Assembly (NCBI RefSeq): GCF_018130695.1
Contig: NZ_JAFCJX010000009.1
Location: forward strand, 62,001-126,000
Direction: 5' to 3'
Length of the DNA stretch: 64,000 nt
Source of the DNA: Bradyrhizobium jicamae
Lineage (GTDB): Bacteria; Pseudomonadota; Alphaproteobacteria; Rhizobiales; Xanthobacteraceae
A model generated the notes under the pieces. That model was not told the origin of the DNA. It did no database searches and was given only the letters and a program-made list of their open reading frames with translations. Position numbers and translations under genes: made by a program. Shown piece by piece: positions 24,696 through 33,421 of the stretch. Each line of letters starts with the position of its first letter. Position 1 is the stretch's first letter.

Positions 24696-25473
24696 ACGCG
24701 CCTTTCGGCGTCCACGCCATGAGCGGTCTCTGGCTGTTTGTTCTGTTTATGGCTTTGATCGCCTCACTGCTCCCCAACACCTGCTTCACCAGCTTCTCGC
24801 GCAACCGCGCCAATTCACCACTCGCCTCCATTTGTCCGATCACCTCGCCGACGCGCTTGGCGAGATCGCGGTGCCGCTCATGCAGGTAGTGGTAGATGTA
24901 GATGCGCTCGATCGGCGGCGACAGCGCGCGGATGCGTGAGTCCAGGTTGAGTTTCTTCACCGCGACGCGTCCGCTGAAGAGGTCGGTGACCATCAGATCG
25001 AAGCGGTCGGCATCCAGCATCCGGATCAAGCTTTCCAGGCTGGTGGCCGCGGTGACATCAGCCATGCCGCGCGTGCCGGCCTCCGAGGAGCCGACGCCGC
25101 GCACGATGCCGATGCTGAAGTCGCGGATCGAGTCCCAGCCGCGGACGTCGAAATGCAGCGTCTTGGAGAACACTGAAGGCTCGATGTAGTTGATCGGCGG
25201 CGTGATCTGCACCAGCGTCGGATAGTCGCGCGACAGATTGCCGATGCGCTGGATTTCACCGTCAAGCTCGCCGCTGCTGCTCAGCGCCAGCGCGCGCTTG
25301 CCGGGGACGTCCTCGAATTCGAGCTTGATGTCGAGCTTCGCATAAACCGCCCGCAGCATCTCGCCGCCGACATACTGGTCGGGGATGTCGGCGATTCGCG
25401 ACAGCCGGATCACGGTTTGCGCGTGCGCCGGGCCAATGCACAACACCATGCAGACGACAATTGCCCGCCACAT
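24676..25473 (-). CDS. Orphan periplasmic binding protein (SBP_bac_3-like)
   Basis: 265 residues from ATG 25473, preceded by CCAGGAGAAG. Signal peptide: MWRAIVVCMVLCIGPAHAQ. The mature protein has a type II periplasmic-binding layout: LSRIADIPDQYVGGEMLRAVYAKLDIKLEFEDVPGKRAL, DGEIQRIGNLSRDYP, and IVRGVGSSEAGTRGM with the short second lobe ADRFDLMVTDLFSGRVAV. No transporter genes are nearby. It is divergent from a membrane hybrid histidine kinase, which suggests ligand sensing rather than uptake; the link is positional only. Confidence 0.78.
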   Translation of the reverse strand: MWRAIVVCMVLCIGPAHAQTVIRLSRIADIPDQYVGGEMLRAVYAKLDIKLEFEDVPGKRALALSSSGELDGEIQRIGNLSRDYPTLVQITPPINYIEPSVFSKTLHFDVRGWDSIRDFSIGIVRGVGSSEAGTRGMADVTAATSLESLIRMLDADRFDLMVTDLFSGRVAVKKLNLDSRIRALSPPIERIYIYHYLHERHRDLAKRVGEVIGQMEASGELARLREKLVKQVLGSSEAIKAINRTNSQRPLMAWTPKGAFRSRTG

Positions 25474-25850
25474 CACGCTTCTCCTGGTTTGTCCCAGCCC
25501 AATACCGGATTCGAGGATCGACGCGATCACCTGGACATGGTGTAGCTTTCGAATTGCCGTTGGAAAAGGGCGCGCTCGCGCCGGCGCTCTCCGGAGTTTT
25601 ACTGATGTCCTTTGCAGGGCGCGGTGCTAATTTGTCCGCGCTTCCTGCTGCTGGGCGGACAATTACCCCGCATCCATCGACATCGCCCGGAGGTTGGCGG
25701 GCAGCTGGCGCAGGCGGGGCCGGTCAGACGGACAGTGCAGGCTTGTTGGACGGCTGTGGCCATAGGGGCGCGCCGCAGCGGAATGTACCGCGATGTCAGG
25801 GGAGTGCTGTGGGCGATAGAGGCGATAGCGATCTCGGCCGCCAGCTGGTG
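25474..25850. other. Divergent intergenic region with one inverted repeat
   Basis: No convincing gene. TTGTCCGC (25632-25639) and GCGGACAA (25655-25662) form perfect 8-bp arms with a 15-nt gap. A GTG at 25809 with GGGGAG nearby is an alternative start for the kinase downstream. Confidence 0.4.
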
Positions 25851-28220
25851 ATGGTATCAGCGGCTGCGCGGGACGATCTCGACGGCATCCGATCCCCGTT
25901 GACGCCGCCCGTGCTCGGGCCGCCGTTGCTGCGGATGTTCAAATGGCTCGGCGGCGGCATCGGTCCGCGGCTGCTTGCCGCGGTGCTGCTGTTCAGCTCG
26001 ATCGTCACGCTGACGCTGACGGCGGTGCAGCTTTATCTGGACTATCATCACGAGGTCAACGTCATCGAGAGCCGGCTCGACGAGGTCGGCCGCAGCTATC
26101 TCGGCAGCATCGGTGAGAGCCTGTGGAATCTCGACCAGAACCAGCTGCAATTGCAGCTCACCGGCATCCTGCGCCTGCCCGACATCAGCGCGGTCGAGCT
26201 GCGCGAGCGCTCGACCCGGCCGAATGCGATCTTGATCAGTCTCGGCGAGCGCGGCACCGCGTCCGTGGTCGCGCGCGATTATCCGCTCGACTATTTCGGG
26301 CAAGGCACCAAGCACCGGATCGGCATGCTGCATGTCGAGGCGACGCTGACGGAAGTGTATCGGCAGCTGTTGAACCGGGGGCTGGTGATCCTGGCGAGCC
26401 AGGCGGCAAAGACCTTCCTGGTGTCGTTCTTCATCCTCTACATGTTTCACTGGCTGGTGACGCGGCATCTGACCGACATCGCGGCGTTCGTCAGCCGCTA
26501 CAATCCGGCGCGGCCGCCGCCGCCGCTCACGCTCGATCGCAAGCCGCCGCACACGGCCGACGAGCTCGATCACGTCATCAATGCCTTCAACCGGATGTGC
26601 GCCACGCTGCAGCTCGCCTATGGCGACCTGCGTGAGGCCAATCTCAAGCTGGAGCAGGATCTCGTGGTGCGGCGCGAGGCGGAGGAGAGCGCGAGGCACA
26701 GCGAGCAGCGTTTCCGCGATTATGCCGAGACCGCGTCCGACTGGCTCTGGGAGACCGGGCCAGATCACGTCTTCACCTATGTCTCCGATCGGCTCACCGC
26801 GTTCGGCATGGACCGCGCGGCAATGATCGGCAAGCGCCGGCTCGACGTGGCGCTCGACCAGGACACCGAGTCGCAGAAATGGCGCGAGCACATGGCGACC
26901 CTGGAGCGGCACGAGCCGTTCCGCAATTTCCAGTACACCCGCCACGATTCGGCCGGCCGGCTGCGCCATCTCAGCGTCAACGGCCTGCCGGTGTTTGCCG
27001 CCGACGGCCGCTTCATGGGCTATCGCGGCACCGCCACCGACCTGACCAAGCAGCACGAGGCCGAGGAGCGGCTGCGCCAGTCGCAGAAGATGGATGCGAT
27101 CGGGCAGCTCACCGGCGGCGTCGCGCACGACTTCAACAACGTGCTGACCGTGATCACGGGGACGATCGAGATCCTCCGCGAGGGCGTCGCCGACAAGCCC
27201 GAGCTCGCGGCGATCGCGCAGCTGATCGAGGATGCGGCCGCGCGCGGTGCGGACATCACCTCGCAGCTCCTGACCTTCGCGCGACGCCAGCCTCTGCAGC
27301 CGCGCGAGATCGACGTCAATGGGCTCGTCACCGATACCGCGCGGCTGTTGAATCCGGTCCTCGGCGAGCAGATCGCAATCGCCACCGCGCTCGCCGACGA
27401 TGCCTGGTCGGCGCTTGCCGATCCCTCGCAGCTTTCGTCCGCGATCATCAATCTGTCCGTCAACGCCCGCGACGCGATGAAGGGCGGCGGCAAGCTCACG
27501 CTCACGACCGCCAATCTCGTCGTCGACGAGGCTCTCGCGATCGATCTCGGCGGCGTGAAGCCGGGTCCGTTCGTGATGATATCGGTCACCGACACCGGCT
27601 CGGGCATCCCGGCCGACATCCGCGACCGTGTGTTCGAGCCGTTCTTCACCACCAAGGGCGTCGGCCGCGGCACCGGCCTCGGCCTCAGCATGGTCTACGG
27701 CTTTGCCCGGCAGACCGGCGGCGCCGTGAGGATCGAGAGCGAGGAGGGGCTGGGCACGACCGTGCGGCTCTATCTGCCGCGCGCGGCCGGGCAGGCGGCG
27801 GCGAAGGCGGTGCCGCTTGCGATCCCGGACCTGCCGCGCGGCCATGAAACTATTCTGGTGGTCGAGGACGACGCCCTGGTGCGCGGCTATGTGATCGCCC
27901 AGCTCGGCAGCCTCGGCTATCACACGCTGGTCGCCAGCGACGGCATCAAGGCGTTGGCCATGGTCGATTCAGGCGCGGCCTTCGACCTGCTGTTCACCGA
28001 CATGATCATGCCCGGCGGCCTCAACGGCCGCGAGCTCGCCGACGCCGTGATGAAGCGCCGGCCCGGCATGAAGGTGCTCTACACCTCCGGCTATACCGAC
28101 AACGTCGCGGTGCATGAAGGCCACCTCGATCCCGGCATCACGCTGCTGAGCAAGCCGTACCGGAAATCGGACCTGTCGCGGAAGATCCGCGAGGTGCTGT
28201 CGGGCGCCCCGGCAACCTGA
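25851..28220 (+). CDS. Hybrid sensor histidine kinase with receiver domain
   Basis: 789 residues from ATG 25851; in-frame starts at GTG 25809 and ATG 25935 are alternatives. An N-terminal helix (LLAAVLLFSSIVTLTLTAVQLY), a periplasmic sensor of about 110 residues (IGESLWNLDQNQLQLQLTGIL), and a second helix (TFLVSFFILYMFHWLV) precede a HAMP-like segment. A PAS domain follows (FRDYAETASDWLWETGPDHVFTYVSDR). The kinase core has the H-box GGVAHDFNNVLTVITG, N-box NLSVNARDAM and G-boxes DTGSGIP and GTGLGLSMVYG. The C-terminal receiver has the phospho-acceptor in LLFTDMIMPGGLNG and the Lys in LSKPYRK. No cognate DNA-binding regulator is adjacent. Confidence 0.9.
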   Translation: MVSAAARDDLDGIRSPLTPPVLGPPLLRMFKWLGGGIGPRLLAAVLLFSSIVTLTLTAVQLYLDYHHEVNVIESRLDEVGRSYLGSIGESLWNLDQNQLQLQLTGILRLPDISAVELRERSTRPNAILISLGERGTASVVARDYPLDYFGQGTKHRIGMLHVEATLTEVYRQLLNRGLVILASQAAKTFLVSFFILYMFHWLVTRHLTDIAAFVSRYNPARPPPPLTLDRKPPHTADELDHVINAFNRMCATLQLAYGDLREANLKLEQDLVVRREAEESARHSEQRFRDYAETASDWLWETGPDHVFTYVSDRLTAFGMDRAAMIGKRRLDVALDQDTESQKWREHMATLERHEPFRNFQYTRHDSAGRLRHLSVNGLPVFAADGRFMGYRGTATDLTKQHEAEERLRQSQKMDAIGQLTGGVAHDFNNVLTVITGTIEILREGVADKPELAAIAQLIEDAAARGADITSQLLTFARRQPLQPREIDVNGLVTDTARLLNPVLGEQIAIATALADDAWSALADPSQLSSAIINLSVNARDAMKGGGKLTLTTANLVVDEALAIDLGGVKPGPFVMISVTDTGSGIPADIRDRVFEPFFTTKGVGRGTGLGLSMVYGFARQTGGAVRIESEEGLGTTVRLYLPRAAGQAAAKAVPLAIPDLPRGHETILVVEDDALVRGYVIAQLGSLGYHTLVASDGIKALAMVDSGAAFDLLFTDMIMPGGLNGRELADAVMKRRPGMKVLYTSGYTDNVAVHEGHLDPGITLLSKPYRKSDLSRKIREVLSGAPAT

Positions 28221-28261
28221 AGCTGATTTGGAATCAAGAGCAGGCGCTCACAAACGACAAA

Positions 28262-28289
28262 GGCGCGGCGGGGAAAACCCCGTCGCGCC
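28262..28289. terminator. Bidirectional intrinsic terminator
   Basis: GGCGCGGCGGGG (28262-28273), loop AAAA, CCCCGTCGCGCC (28278-28289): 12 bp with one G-U. On the minus strand it is followed by TTTGTCGTTTGT; on the plus strand by CGCTTTGTTGT. It can end the kinase mRNA and the short minus-strand RNA. Confidence 0.75.
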
Positions 28290-28352
28290 CGCTTTGTTGT
28301 CTCGCTGGTCCAGGGCTGGAAGCGCCCCTGGTGCCGAGCTGTTAGTCGGAGC

Positions 28353-28397
28353 TCAGCGGGCGATCCCAGCGAGGTGACAGCGCTTGGTAAAAGACAC
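28353..28397 (-). CDS. 14-residue leader peptide candidate
   Basis: GTG start, product MSFTKRCHLAGIAR. AGGAGG (28405-28410) lies exactly 7 nt upstream. The surrounding 17 nt on the plus strand (CTGGATCACCTCCTTTC, 28397-28413) are identical to the conserved 3' end of 16S rRNA, so the mRNA can pair with the ribosome over far more than a normal Shine-Dalgarno. Translation has not been shown. Confidence 0.45.
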   Translation of the reverse strand: MSFTKRCHLAGIAR

Positions 28398-28432
28398 TGG
28401 ATCACCTCCTTTCGTTGGTTAAGGGGGCCTTT

Positions 28433-28461
28433 AATATAGGCGGCAAATGCCCCGCCGTTAA
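28433..28461 (-). promoter_or_regulatory. Sigma-70-type promoter for the leader-peptide RNA
   Basis: Read on the minus strand: TTAACG (28461-28456), 17-nt spacer, TATATT (28438-28433). The -10 matches the consensus at 5 of 6 positions and the -35 at 4 of 6. Transcription would start near 28426. Confidence 0.5.
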
Positions 28462-28584
28462 GTGGGCCGGTCCCGGGCCCCTCGAATCCGCCCGCGGCAC
28501 GGGAACTAGGCTTGTTGTCAAGACGATAAGCCCGTGGGGAGCCGGTTGAGGCCGCCGCCCGGCCGTGTTAGGGGATCGCCAGAC

Positions 28585-28658
28585 GCGGGTGTAGCTCAAT
28601 GGTAGAGCAGCAGCCTTCCAAGCTGAATACGAGGGTTCGATTCCCTTCACCCGCTCCA
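28585..28658 (+). tRNA. tRNA-Gly(TCC)
   Basis: 74 nt including encoded CCA (28656-28658). The acceptor stem GCGGGTG (28585-28591) pairs with CACCCGC (28648-28654). The D arm is GCTC-AATGGTA-GAGC, the anticodon loop CTTCCAA gives anticodon TCC, and the T arm is GAGGG-TTCGATT-CCCTT. Confidence 0.96.
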
Positions 28659-28714
28659 GCCTTCGCTCGCGAAGCGAGAGAAGGCTGGAGCGCCGGAGCC
28701 TTCGGCGAAGGCGG
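28658..28714. repeat. Hairpin repeats after tRNA-Gly
   Basis: AGCCTTC-GCTCGC-GAA-GCGAG-AGAAGGCT (28658-28686) forms a long hairpin at the tRNA 3' end, and a second GCC-GGAGCCTTCGGCGAAGGC palindrome follows. They may terminate or process the tRNA transcript. The GCGAAGC words resemble the repeat at 52-87. Confidence 0.5.
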
Positions 28715-28760
28715 GCTTTGCGGTCGCGAGCTACGGCTCGGCAAGCCAGAATCCCGTCCC

Positions 28761-31700
28761 TCAGTTCATCCGCCTCAGATCGAGCGTCAGCGGATATTGC
28801 GGGTTGATCGGCGCGGATCTCGGCGACATCGGGCCTGCCGTGTGTCCGTAGGGCTCGAAGCGGGTCAGGCGGCGGCCTTCCGCCTCGTAGGCGTTGACCG
28901 GAAAGATTTCGAAGTTGCGCCCGCCCGGATGGGAGACGTGATAGCGGCATCCCGCAATGGAGCGCTGTGACCACGTATCCACCACGTCGAAGGTGAGCGG
29001 GACGTGCGGCGGGACGGTCGGATGCAGCGCCGAGGGCGGCCACCACGCCCGATACCTCACGCCCGCAACGGCCTCACCCTGGGTGCCCGTTGGTGTCAGC
29101 GGCAGCAGGCGTCCGTTGCATGTCACCACGTAGCGGCTGCCGGTCATGCCGCGCACTTTGACCTCCACGCGCTCCAGAGATGAATCGACGTAGCGTGCCG
29201 TGCCGCCGATGACGCCTTCCTCGCCGAGCACATGCCAGGGCTCCAGCGCCTGCCTGATCTCGAGCTCGATATCGCCGGCGTGGACGACGCCGCAGCGCGG
29301 AAAGCGAAACTCGAAATGCGGCTCGAACCATGAGAGCTCGACCGGCAGGCCTGCCTCCTTGAGATCGGTGATGACGGAGCCGAAGTCGGACCAGACGAAT
29401 TTCGGCAGCATGAAGCGGTCGTGCAGGCTGGTGCCCCAGTGCACGAGCTCCTGCCGGTAGGGCCGCTCCCAGAACATCACGACGAGCGCGCGGATCAAAA
29501 GCTGTTGCGCCAGACTCATGCGCGCATGCGGCGGCATCTCGAAGGAGCGAAACTCGACCAGGCCAAGGCGTCCGGTCGGTCCATCCGGTGAAAACAGCTT
29601 GTCGATGCAGATCTCGGCGCGATGCGTGTTGCCGGTGACGTCGACCAGCAGGTTGCGGAGGATGCGATCGACCAGCCAAGGCGGAACGTACTGGTTGGAG
29701 CCGGGACGCGGCAGCGCATCGAGCGCGATCTCCATCTCGTAGAGTGCTTCGTGCCGTCCCTCGTCGAGGCGCGGGGCCTGGCTGGTCGGCCCGATGAACA
29801 GGCCGGAGAACAGGTAGGAGAGCGAAGGGTGGTTCTGCCAATAGGCGATGATCGAGCCGAGCAGATCGGGGCGCCGCAGGAACGGGCTGTCCGCCGGCGT
29901 ATGGCCGCCGAGCACGATGTGATTGCCGCCGCCCGTTCCGGTGTGGCGTCCGTCGAGCATGAATTTCTCGGCGCTCAGCCGGCTGAGATGCGCTTCCTCA
30001 TAGAGCGCGGTCGTGATTGTCACGGTTTCGTCCCAGCTGCGGGACGGGTGGATGTTGACCTCGATCACGCCAGGATCCGGCGTCACCTTGACGCTGTTGA
30101 TGCGCGGATCGGATGGCGGCGTGTAGCCCTCGATCAGAACCGGTAGCGCCGTGACGCGTGCCGTCTCCTCGATGGCTGCAACCAGCGCCGCATAGTCCTC
30201 GGCGTCCGACAATGGCGGCATGAAGATGCAGAGCTGGCCGTTGCGCGGCTCGATGGCAAGTGCGGTGCGCACCGAGCCTGCGACTTCGTTCTGGCTCGAG
30301 GTCGGGATGAACGGCATTTCCAGCGCCACCGTGCGCCGTCGCTGCATCAGGATCCGTCGTTCGGGAAGCGGCGGCGCGCCGGCAAAGGGATCGCGCGGCA
30401 ACACGTGCGGGAATGACGCCGCCGGCAAGGACGGCAGCGAGCCGAGTGGCAGACGGAAGCCGGCGGGCGAGTCGCCCGGCACCAGAAACAGCTTGCTGCG
30501 CCTCAGGCCCCAGCGCTCGGTCACCCAGCGCCGGCCGCGATCGGCGGTCTGCCAGGCCTGGATCGGCAGCACATAGCTGACGGGGTTGCCGAGCCCGCGA
30601 TCGAACACCGAGATGATGCGTTCACGTTCGGCGGTATCCTCGAGTGTGTTGGTCGCCGGCGTTTCGTTGATCGGCAGCTTCTGCTCGACCAGCATGAAAT
30701 GCGCGGCGTCCTCATAGGCCGGAATGCCGCTGGTCTCGGGCAGTCCGAGCTGATTGCAGAGGCCTGCCATGAAGCGTTCGGCGTCGGTGCTGGTTGCGGC
30801 CGTGGCGGCGGTCTCGCGCACCAGCAGGCTCTTGTCTTCCCACAGCGGCTGCCCGTCGGAGCGCCAGTACAGCGCGAACGCCCAGCGCGGCAGCTGTTCG
30901 CCCGGATACCATTTGCCCTGACCGTAGTGCAGCAGCGCGCCCGGCGCGAAGCGCCGTTCGAGACGGCGGACGAGATCGTCGGCATAGCGCCGCTTGTTCG
31001 GGCCGACCGCTGCGGTGTTCCACTCGGCTCCCTCCATGTCGTCGGCGGCGACGAAGGTGGGTTCGCCACCCATGGTGAGGCGCACATCGCCCGCCACGAG
31101 CCTCTCATCCACCGCATGCCCCGCGGCCAGGATGTCGCTCCAGATTTCTTCCGTGTACGGCTTGGTGACGCGCGGCGTCTCGCGGATGCGCTTCACCTCC
31201 ATGCGGAAGCTGAAGTCGACCTCGGCCTTGTCGTGTCCGCCGCTGATCGGCGCCGCGCTGGTCGGATGCGGCGTGGCCGCGAGCGGAATATGTCCTTCGC
31301 CCGCCAGCAGGCCCGAGGTCGGGTCGAGCCCGATCCATCCGGCGCCGGGAACGTAGACCTCGGTCCAGGCATGCAGATCGGTGAAGTCGACATCGGTGCC
31401 GGTCGGCCCATCCAGTGATTTCACGTCCGGCGTGAGCTGGATCAGATATCCGGAGACGAAGCGGGTCGCGAAGCCGAAGTGACGCAGCAGCTGAACCAGC
31501 AGCCAGCCGCTGTCCCGGCACGAGCCCGAGGCGAGTTGCAACGTCTGCTCCGGGGTCTGGACTCCAGGCTCCATCCGCACGAGATAGCTGATGTCGCTCT
31601 GGAGCCTTTGGTTGACACCGATCAGGAAGTCGATCGTGTTCTGCGGCTTGCGTTCGATGCTCGCAATGTAGCGCTGCAGCAGCGGGCCCGGCGGCTCGAT

Positions 31701-32057
31701 CTCGAGATAGGCCGCAAGGTCGCGCCGCTGCTCATCGCCATAGTCGAACGGCCATCCCTTGACGCTGTCCTCGACGAAGAAGTTGAACGGATTGATCACC
31801 GCCATGTCGGCAACGACGTCGATGGTTACCGCAAAGCTGTCGGTCGGCTCGGGAATCACGATGCGCGCGAGGAAATTCCCGAACGGATCCTGCTGCCAAT
31901 TGACAAAATGATCCTTGGGCTCGAGGGTCTGCGAATAGCTGAGAATGGGAGTCCGGCAGTGCGGGGCAGGCCTGAGCCTGATGACCTGGGGACCCATCTT
32001 GATCCGACGGTCGTAGCGGTAGCGCGTTTCGTGGGTCAGAGCGACATGAAGAGCCAT
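28761..32057 (-). CDS. Giant transglutaminase-like protein with DUF2126
   Basis: 1098 residues. N-terminal part (residues about 1-300): a bacterial transglutaminase N-domain ([34 protein letters not shown]) and a cysteine-protease-like core with the triad in [43 protein letters not shown]. The rest is DUF2126, with segments such as [43 protein letters not shown] and [12 protein letters not shown]. The intact Cys-His-Asp set suggests peptidase or amidation chemistry. The metallopeptidase gene 340 bp away is divergent. ATP-grasp and alpha-E proteins that commonly accompany this family are absent from the window. Confidence 0.9.
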   Translation of the reverse strand: MALHVALTHETRYRYDRRIKMGPQVIRLRPAPHCRTPILSYSQTLEPKDHFVNWQQDPFGNFLARIVIPEPTDSFAVTIDVVADMAVINPFNFFVEDSVKGWPFDYGDEQRRDLAAYLEIEPPGPLLQRYIASIERKPQNTIDFLIGVNQRLQSDISYLVRMEPGVQTPEQTLQLASGSCRDSGWLLVQLLRHFGFATRFVSGYLIQLTPDVKSLDGPTGTDVDFTDLHAWTEVYVPGAGWIGLDPTSGLLAGEGHIPLAATPHPTSAAPISGGHDKAEVDFSFRMEVKRIRETPRVTKPYTEEIWSDILAAGHAVDERLVAGDVRLTMGGEPTFVAADDMEGAEWNTAAVGPNKRRYADDLVRRLERRFAPGALLHYGQGKWYPGEQLPRWAFALYWRSDGQPLWEDKSLLVRETAATAATSTDAERFMAGLCNQLGLPETSGIPAYEDAAHFMLVEQKLPINETPATNTLEDTAERERIISVFDRGLGNPVSYVLPIQAWQTADRGRRWVTERWGLRRSKLFLVPGDSPAGFRLPLGSLPSLPAASFPHVLPRDPFAGAPPLPERRILMQRRRTVALEMPFIPTSSQNEVAGSVRTALAIEPRNGQLCIFMPPLSDAEDYAALVAAIEETARVTALPVLIEGYTPPSDPRINSVKVTPDPGVIEVNIHPSRSWDETVTITTALYEEAHLSRLSAEKFMLDGRHTGTGGGNHIVLGGHTPADSPFLRRPDLLGSIIAYWQNHPSLSYLFSGLFIGPTSQAPRLDEGRHEALYEMEIALDALPRPGSNQYVPPWLVDRILRNLLVDVTGNTHRAEICIDKLFSPDGPTGRLGLVEFRSFEMPPHARMSLAQQLLIRALVVMFWERPYRQELVHWGTSLHDRFMLPKFVWSDFGSVITDLKEAGLPVELSWFEPHFEFRFPRCGVVHAGDIELEIRQALEPWHVLGEEGVIGGTARYVDSSLERVEVKVRGMTGSRYVVTCNGRLLPLTPTGTQGEAVAGVRYRAWWPPSALHPTVPPHVPLTFDVVDTWSQRSIAGCRYHVSHPGGRNFEIFPVNAYEAEGRRLTRFEPYGHTAGPMSPRSAPINPQYPLTLDLRRMN

Positions 32058-32398
32058 TGAATCACGCTTGAGAGGTCACGCCCGGGGAGCCTGTTGCACA
32101 CAAGCACGCAAGAACCGAGCCAGATTTCGGGGCAGCGCGCGGCCGTGGGGGTTCGCAGGCTTGATCCGCGCCGAACCGAATTGGCCACGGCGTGTGCCGT
32201 CAATTTTGTGGTGAATGCCTACACTTTGATCATGTTGGCTAGAAGCGAGGCTGCTTAAGATGGCGATCGGGAGTCGGCATTGATCGCGCGAGGAACGTGT
32301 GGCGATCTCCGTCATTGAGCCATCGCATATTTTCCAACCGATAGTGGCCCGATCGCGTCGCAGCCCTCGACTATTGGTCGCCCTGGACTATTGAAAGC
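32058..32398. other. Intergenic region, divergent promoters
   Basis: 341 bp between divergent genes. I see no convincing gene, hairpin or consensus promoter. The content is somewhat less GC-rich around 32200-32250. Confidence 0.4.
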
Positions 32399-33391
32399 AT
32401 GAAGCGATTTCCCTGTCCGACGTGCCAGCAGCCCACATCATTCGAGGATGAACGGTGCGGCCGTTGCGGCACCGAGCTTGCCTTCGACGCATGTCGGCTC
32501 CGTATGTGCGCGCTGAGCGACATCGTGCCATGCGCAAACCGCAATCTCATCGCCTGCAATTGGGCCATCGAGGACCGCACCGGGTTCTGCGCCGCGTGCC
32601 GCCTGACCCGCACCATTCCCAATCTCGGATCGCGGCGCAACGTCATCCTGTGGCGGAAGGTCGAGGAAGCCAAGCGCCGCCTGATCTATGATCTTGTGCG
32701 GCTCGGGCTGCCGCTCACGGCGACCAGCGGCGCCGGTCTCGCATTCGATATCCTCTCGGAGGATGTTGCGGGCGTCCCGATCATGACCGGCCACGCGGCC
32801 GGACTGATCACGCTCAATCTCGTCGAGGCCGACGATGCCGAGCGCGAGTCGCGCCGGATCGCGCTGCGCGAAACCTACCGGACCTTGCTCGGCCATCTCC
32901 GGCATGAGGTCGGTCATTTCTACTGGGACCTGCTGATCGCGCAGACGAAGCTGAGCATGGCATTCCGCGCGGTGTTCGGCGACGAGAGCGTCGACTATCA
33001 AGCCGCGCTCAAGACTTACCACGCGCGTGCCGACCGTTCGTTCGACCAAAACGGCTTCATCAGCGAATACGCCACATCGCATCCGTGGGAGGATTGGGCG
33101 GAGACCTTCGCGCACTTCCTGCACATCGTTTCGACGCTCGACACCGCGGCATCGCTGCCGTTGCTGCTGACGGAACGTGCCCGCCAAACCTTGCATGATC
33201 CCTATCGCGAGGCGGATTTCGACGCGCTGCTAGCGTCGTGGAGCCCGATTTCGGAAGCGCTCAACGACCTCAATCGGTCAGTCGGGCAGGGCGACGCCTA
33301 TCCCTTCGACCTTTCGCCGATCGTGAAAGGCAAGCTGCATTTCGTGCACATGGCGATCGTGTCGTACCGCGAGACGGCGCGTCATGATTAG
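32399..33391 (+). CDS. Zinc-ribbon metallopeptidase (HEVGH motif)
   Basis: 330 residues. The N-terminus carries a rubredoxin/zinc-ribbon-like set of Cys pairs (FPCPTCQQPTSFEDERCGRCG), then two further Cys (MCALSDIVPCANRN and FCAACR). A zincin motif lies near residue 166: LRHEVGHFYWDLL, where HEVGH supplies two ligands and the catalytic Glu. A downstream HPWEDWAETFAHFLHIVSTLDTA offers the third ligand and is highly characteristic of the putative zinc-binding metallopeptidase family that co-occurs with DUF2126/transglutaminase proteins. Substrate unknown. It has no signal peptide, so it is probably cytoplasmic. Confidence 0.88.
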   Translation: MKRFPCPTCQQPTSFEDERCGRCGTELAFDACRLRMCALSDIVPCANRNLIACNWAIEDRTGFCAACRLTRTIPNLGSRRNVILWRKVEEAKRRLIYDLVRLGLPLTATSGAGLAFDILSEDVAGVPIMTGHAAGLITLNLVEADDAERESRRIALRETYRTLLGHLRHEVGHFYWDLLIAQTKLSMAFRAVFGDESVDYQAALKTYHARADRSFDQNGFISEYATSHPWEDWAETFAHFLHIVSTLDTAASLPLLLTERARQTLHDPYREADFDALLASWSPISEALNDLNRSVGQGDAYPFDLSPIVKGKLHFVHMAIVSYRETARHD

Positions 33392-33421
33392 TTGGGCGGG
33401 GAGCGCGCGGCCTCAAGCTCG

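Larger units (their letters stand above)
28250..28426 (-). ncRNA. Short leader-peptide RNA with own promoter and terminator
   Basis: A minus-strand unit of about 175 nt, predicted from a promoter at 28433-28461, a 14-residue reading frame with an extended Shine-Dalgarno, a middle hairpin (CCAGGG 28310-28315 with CCCTGG 28326-28331), and the terminator at 28262-28289. The only gene beyond the terminator on this strand is far away and the kinase gene runs in the opposite direction, so the unit seems self-contained. It may be an sRNA, a peptide mRNA or a relic of an attenuator. Ends are estimates. Confidence 0.5.

Noticed and set aside
25857..27923. 688-codon antisense frame
   Set aside because: Opposite the hybrid kinase, whose domains are intact; composition typical of an antisense artefact.
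28091..28405. 104-codon minus-strand frame
   Set aside because: Its GTG has no ribosome-binding site, it runs through the terminator and deep into the kinase gene on the other strand; the 14-codon frame at 28397 fits the Shine-Dalgarno.
28397..28413. 16S rRNA 3' end
   Set aside because: CTGGATCACCTCCTTTC is identical to the 16S tail, but no 16S body flanks it; on the minus strand it works as a Shine-Dalgarno region.
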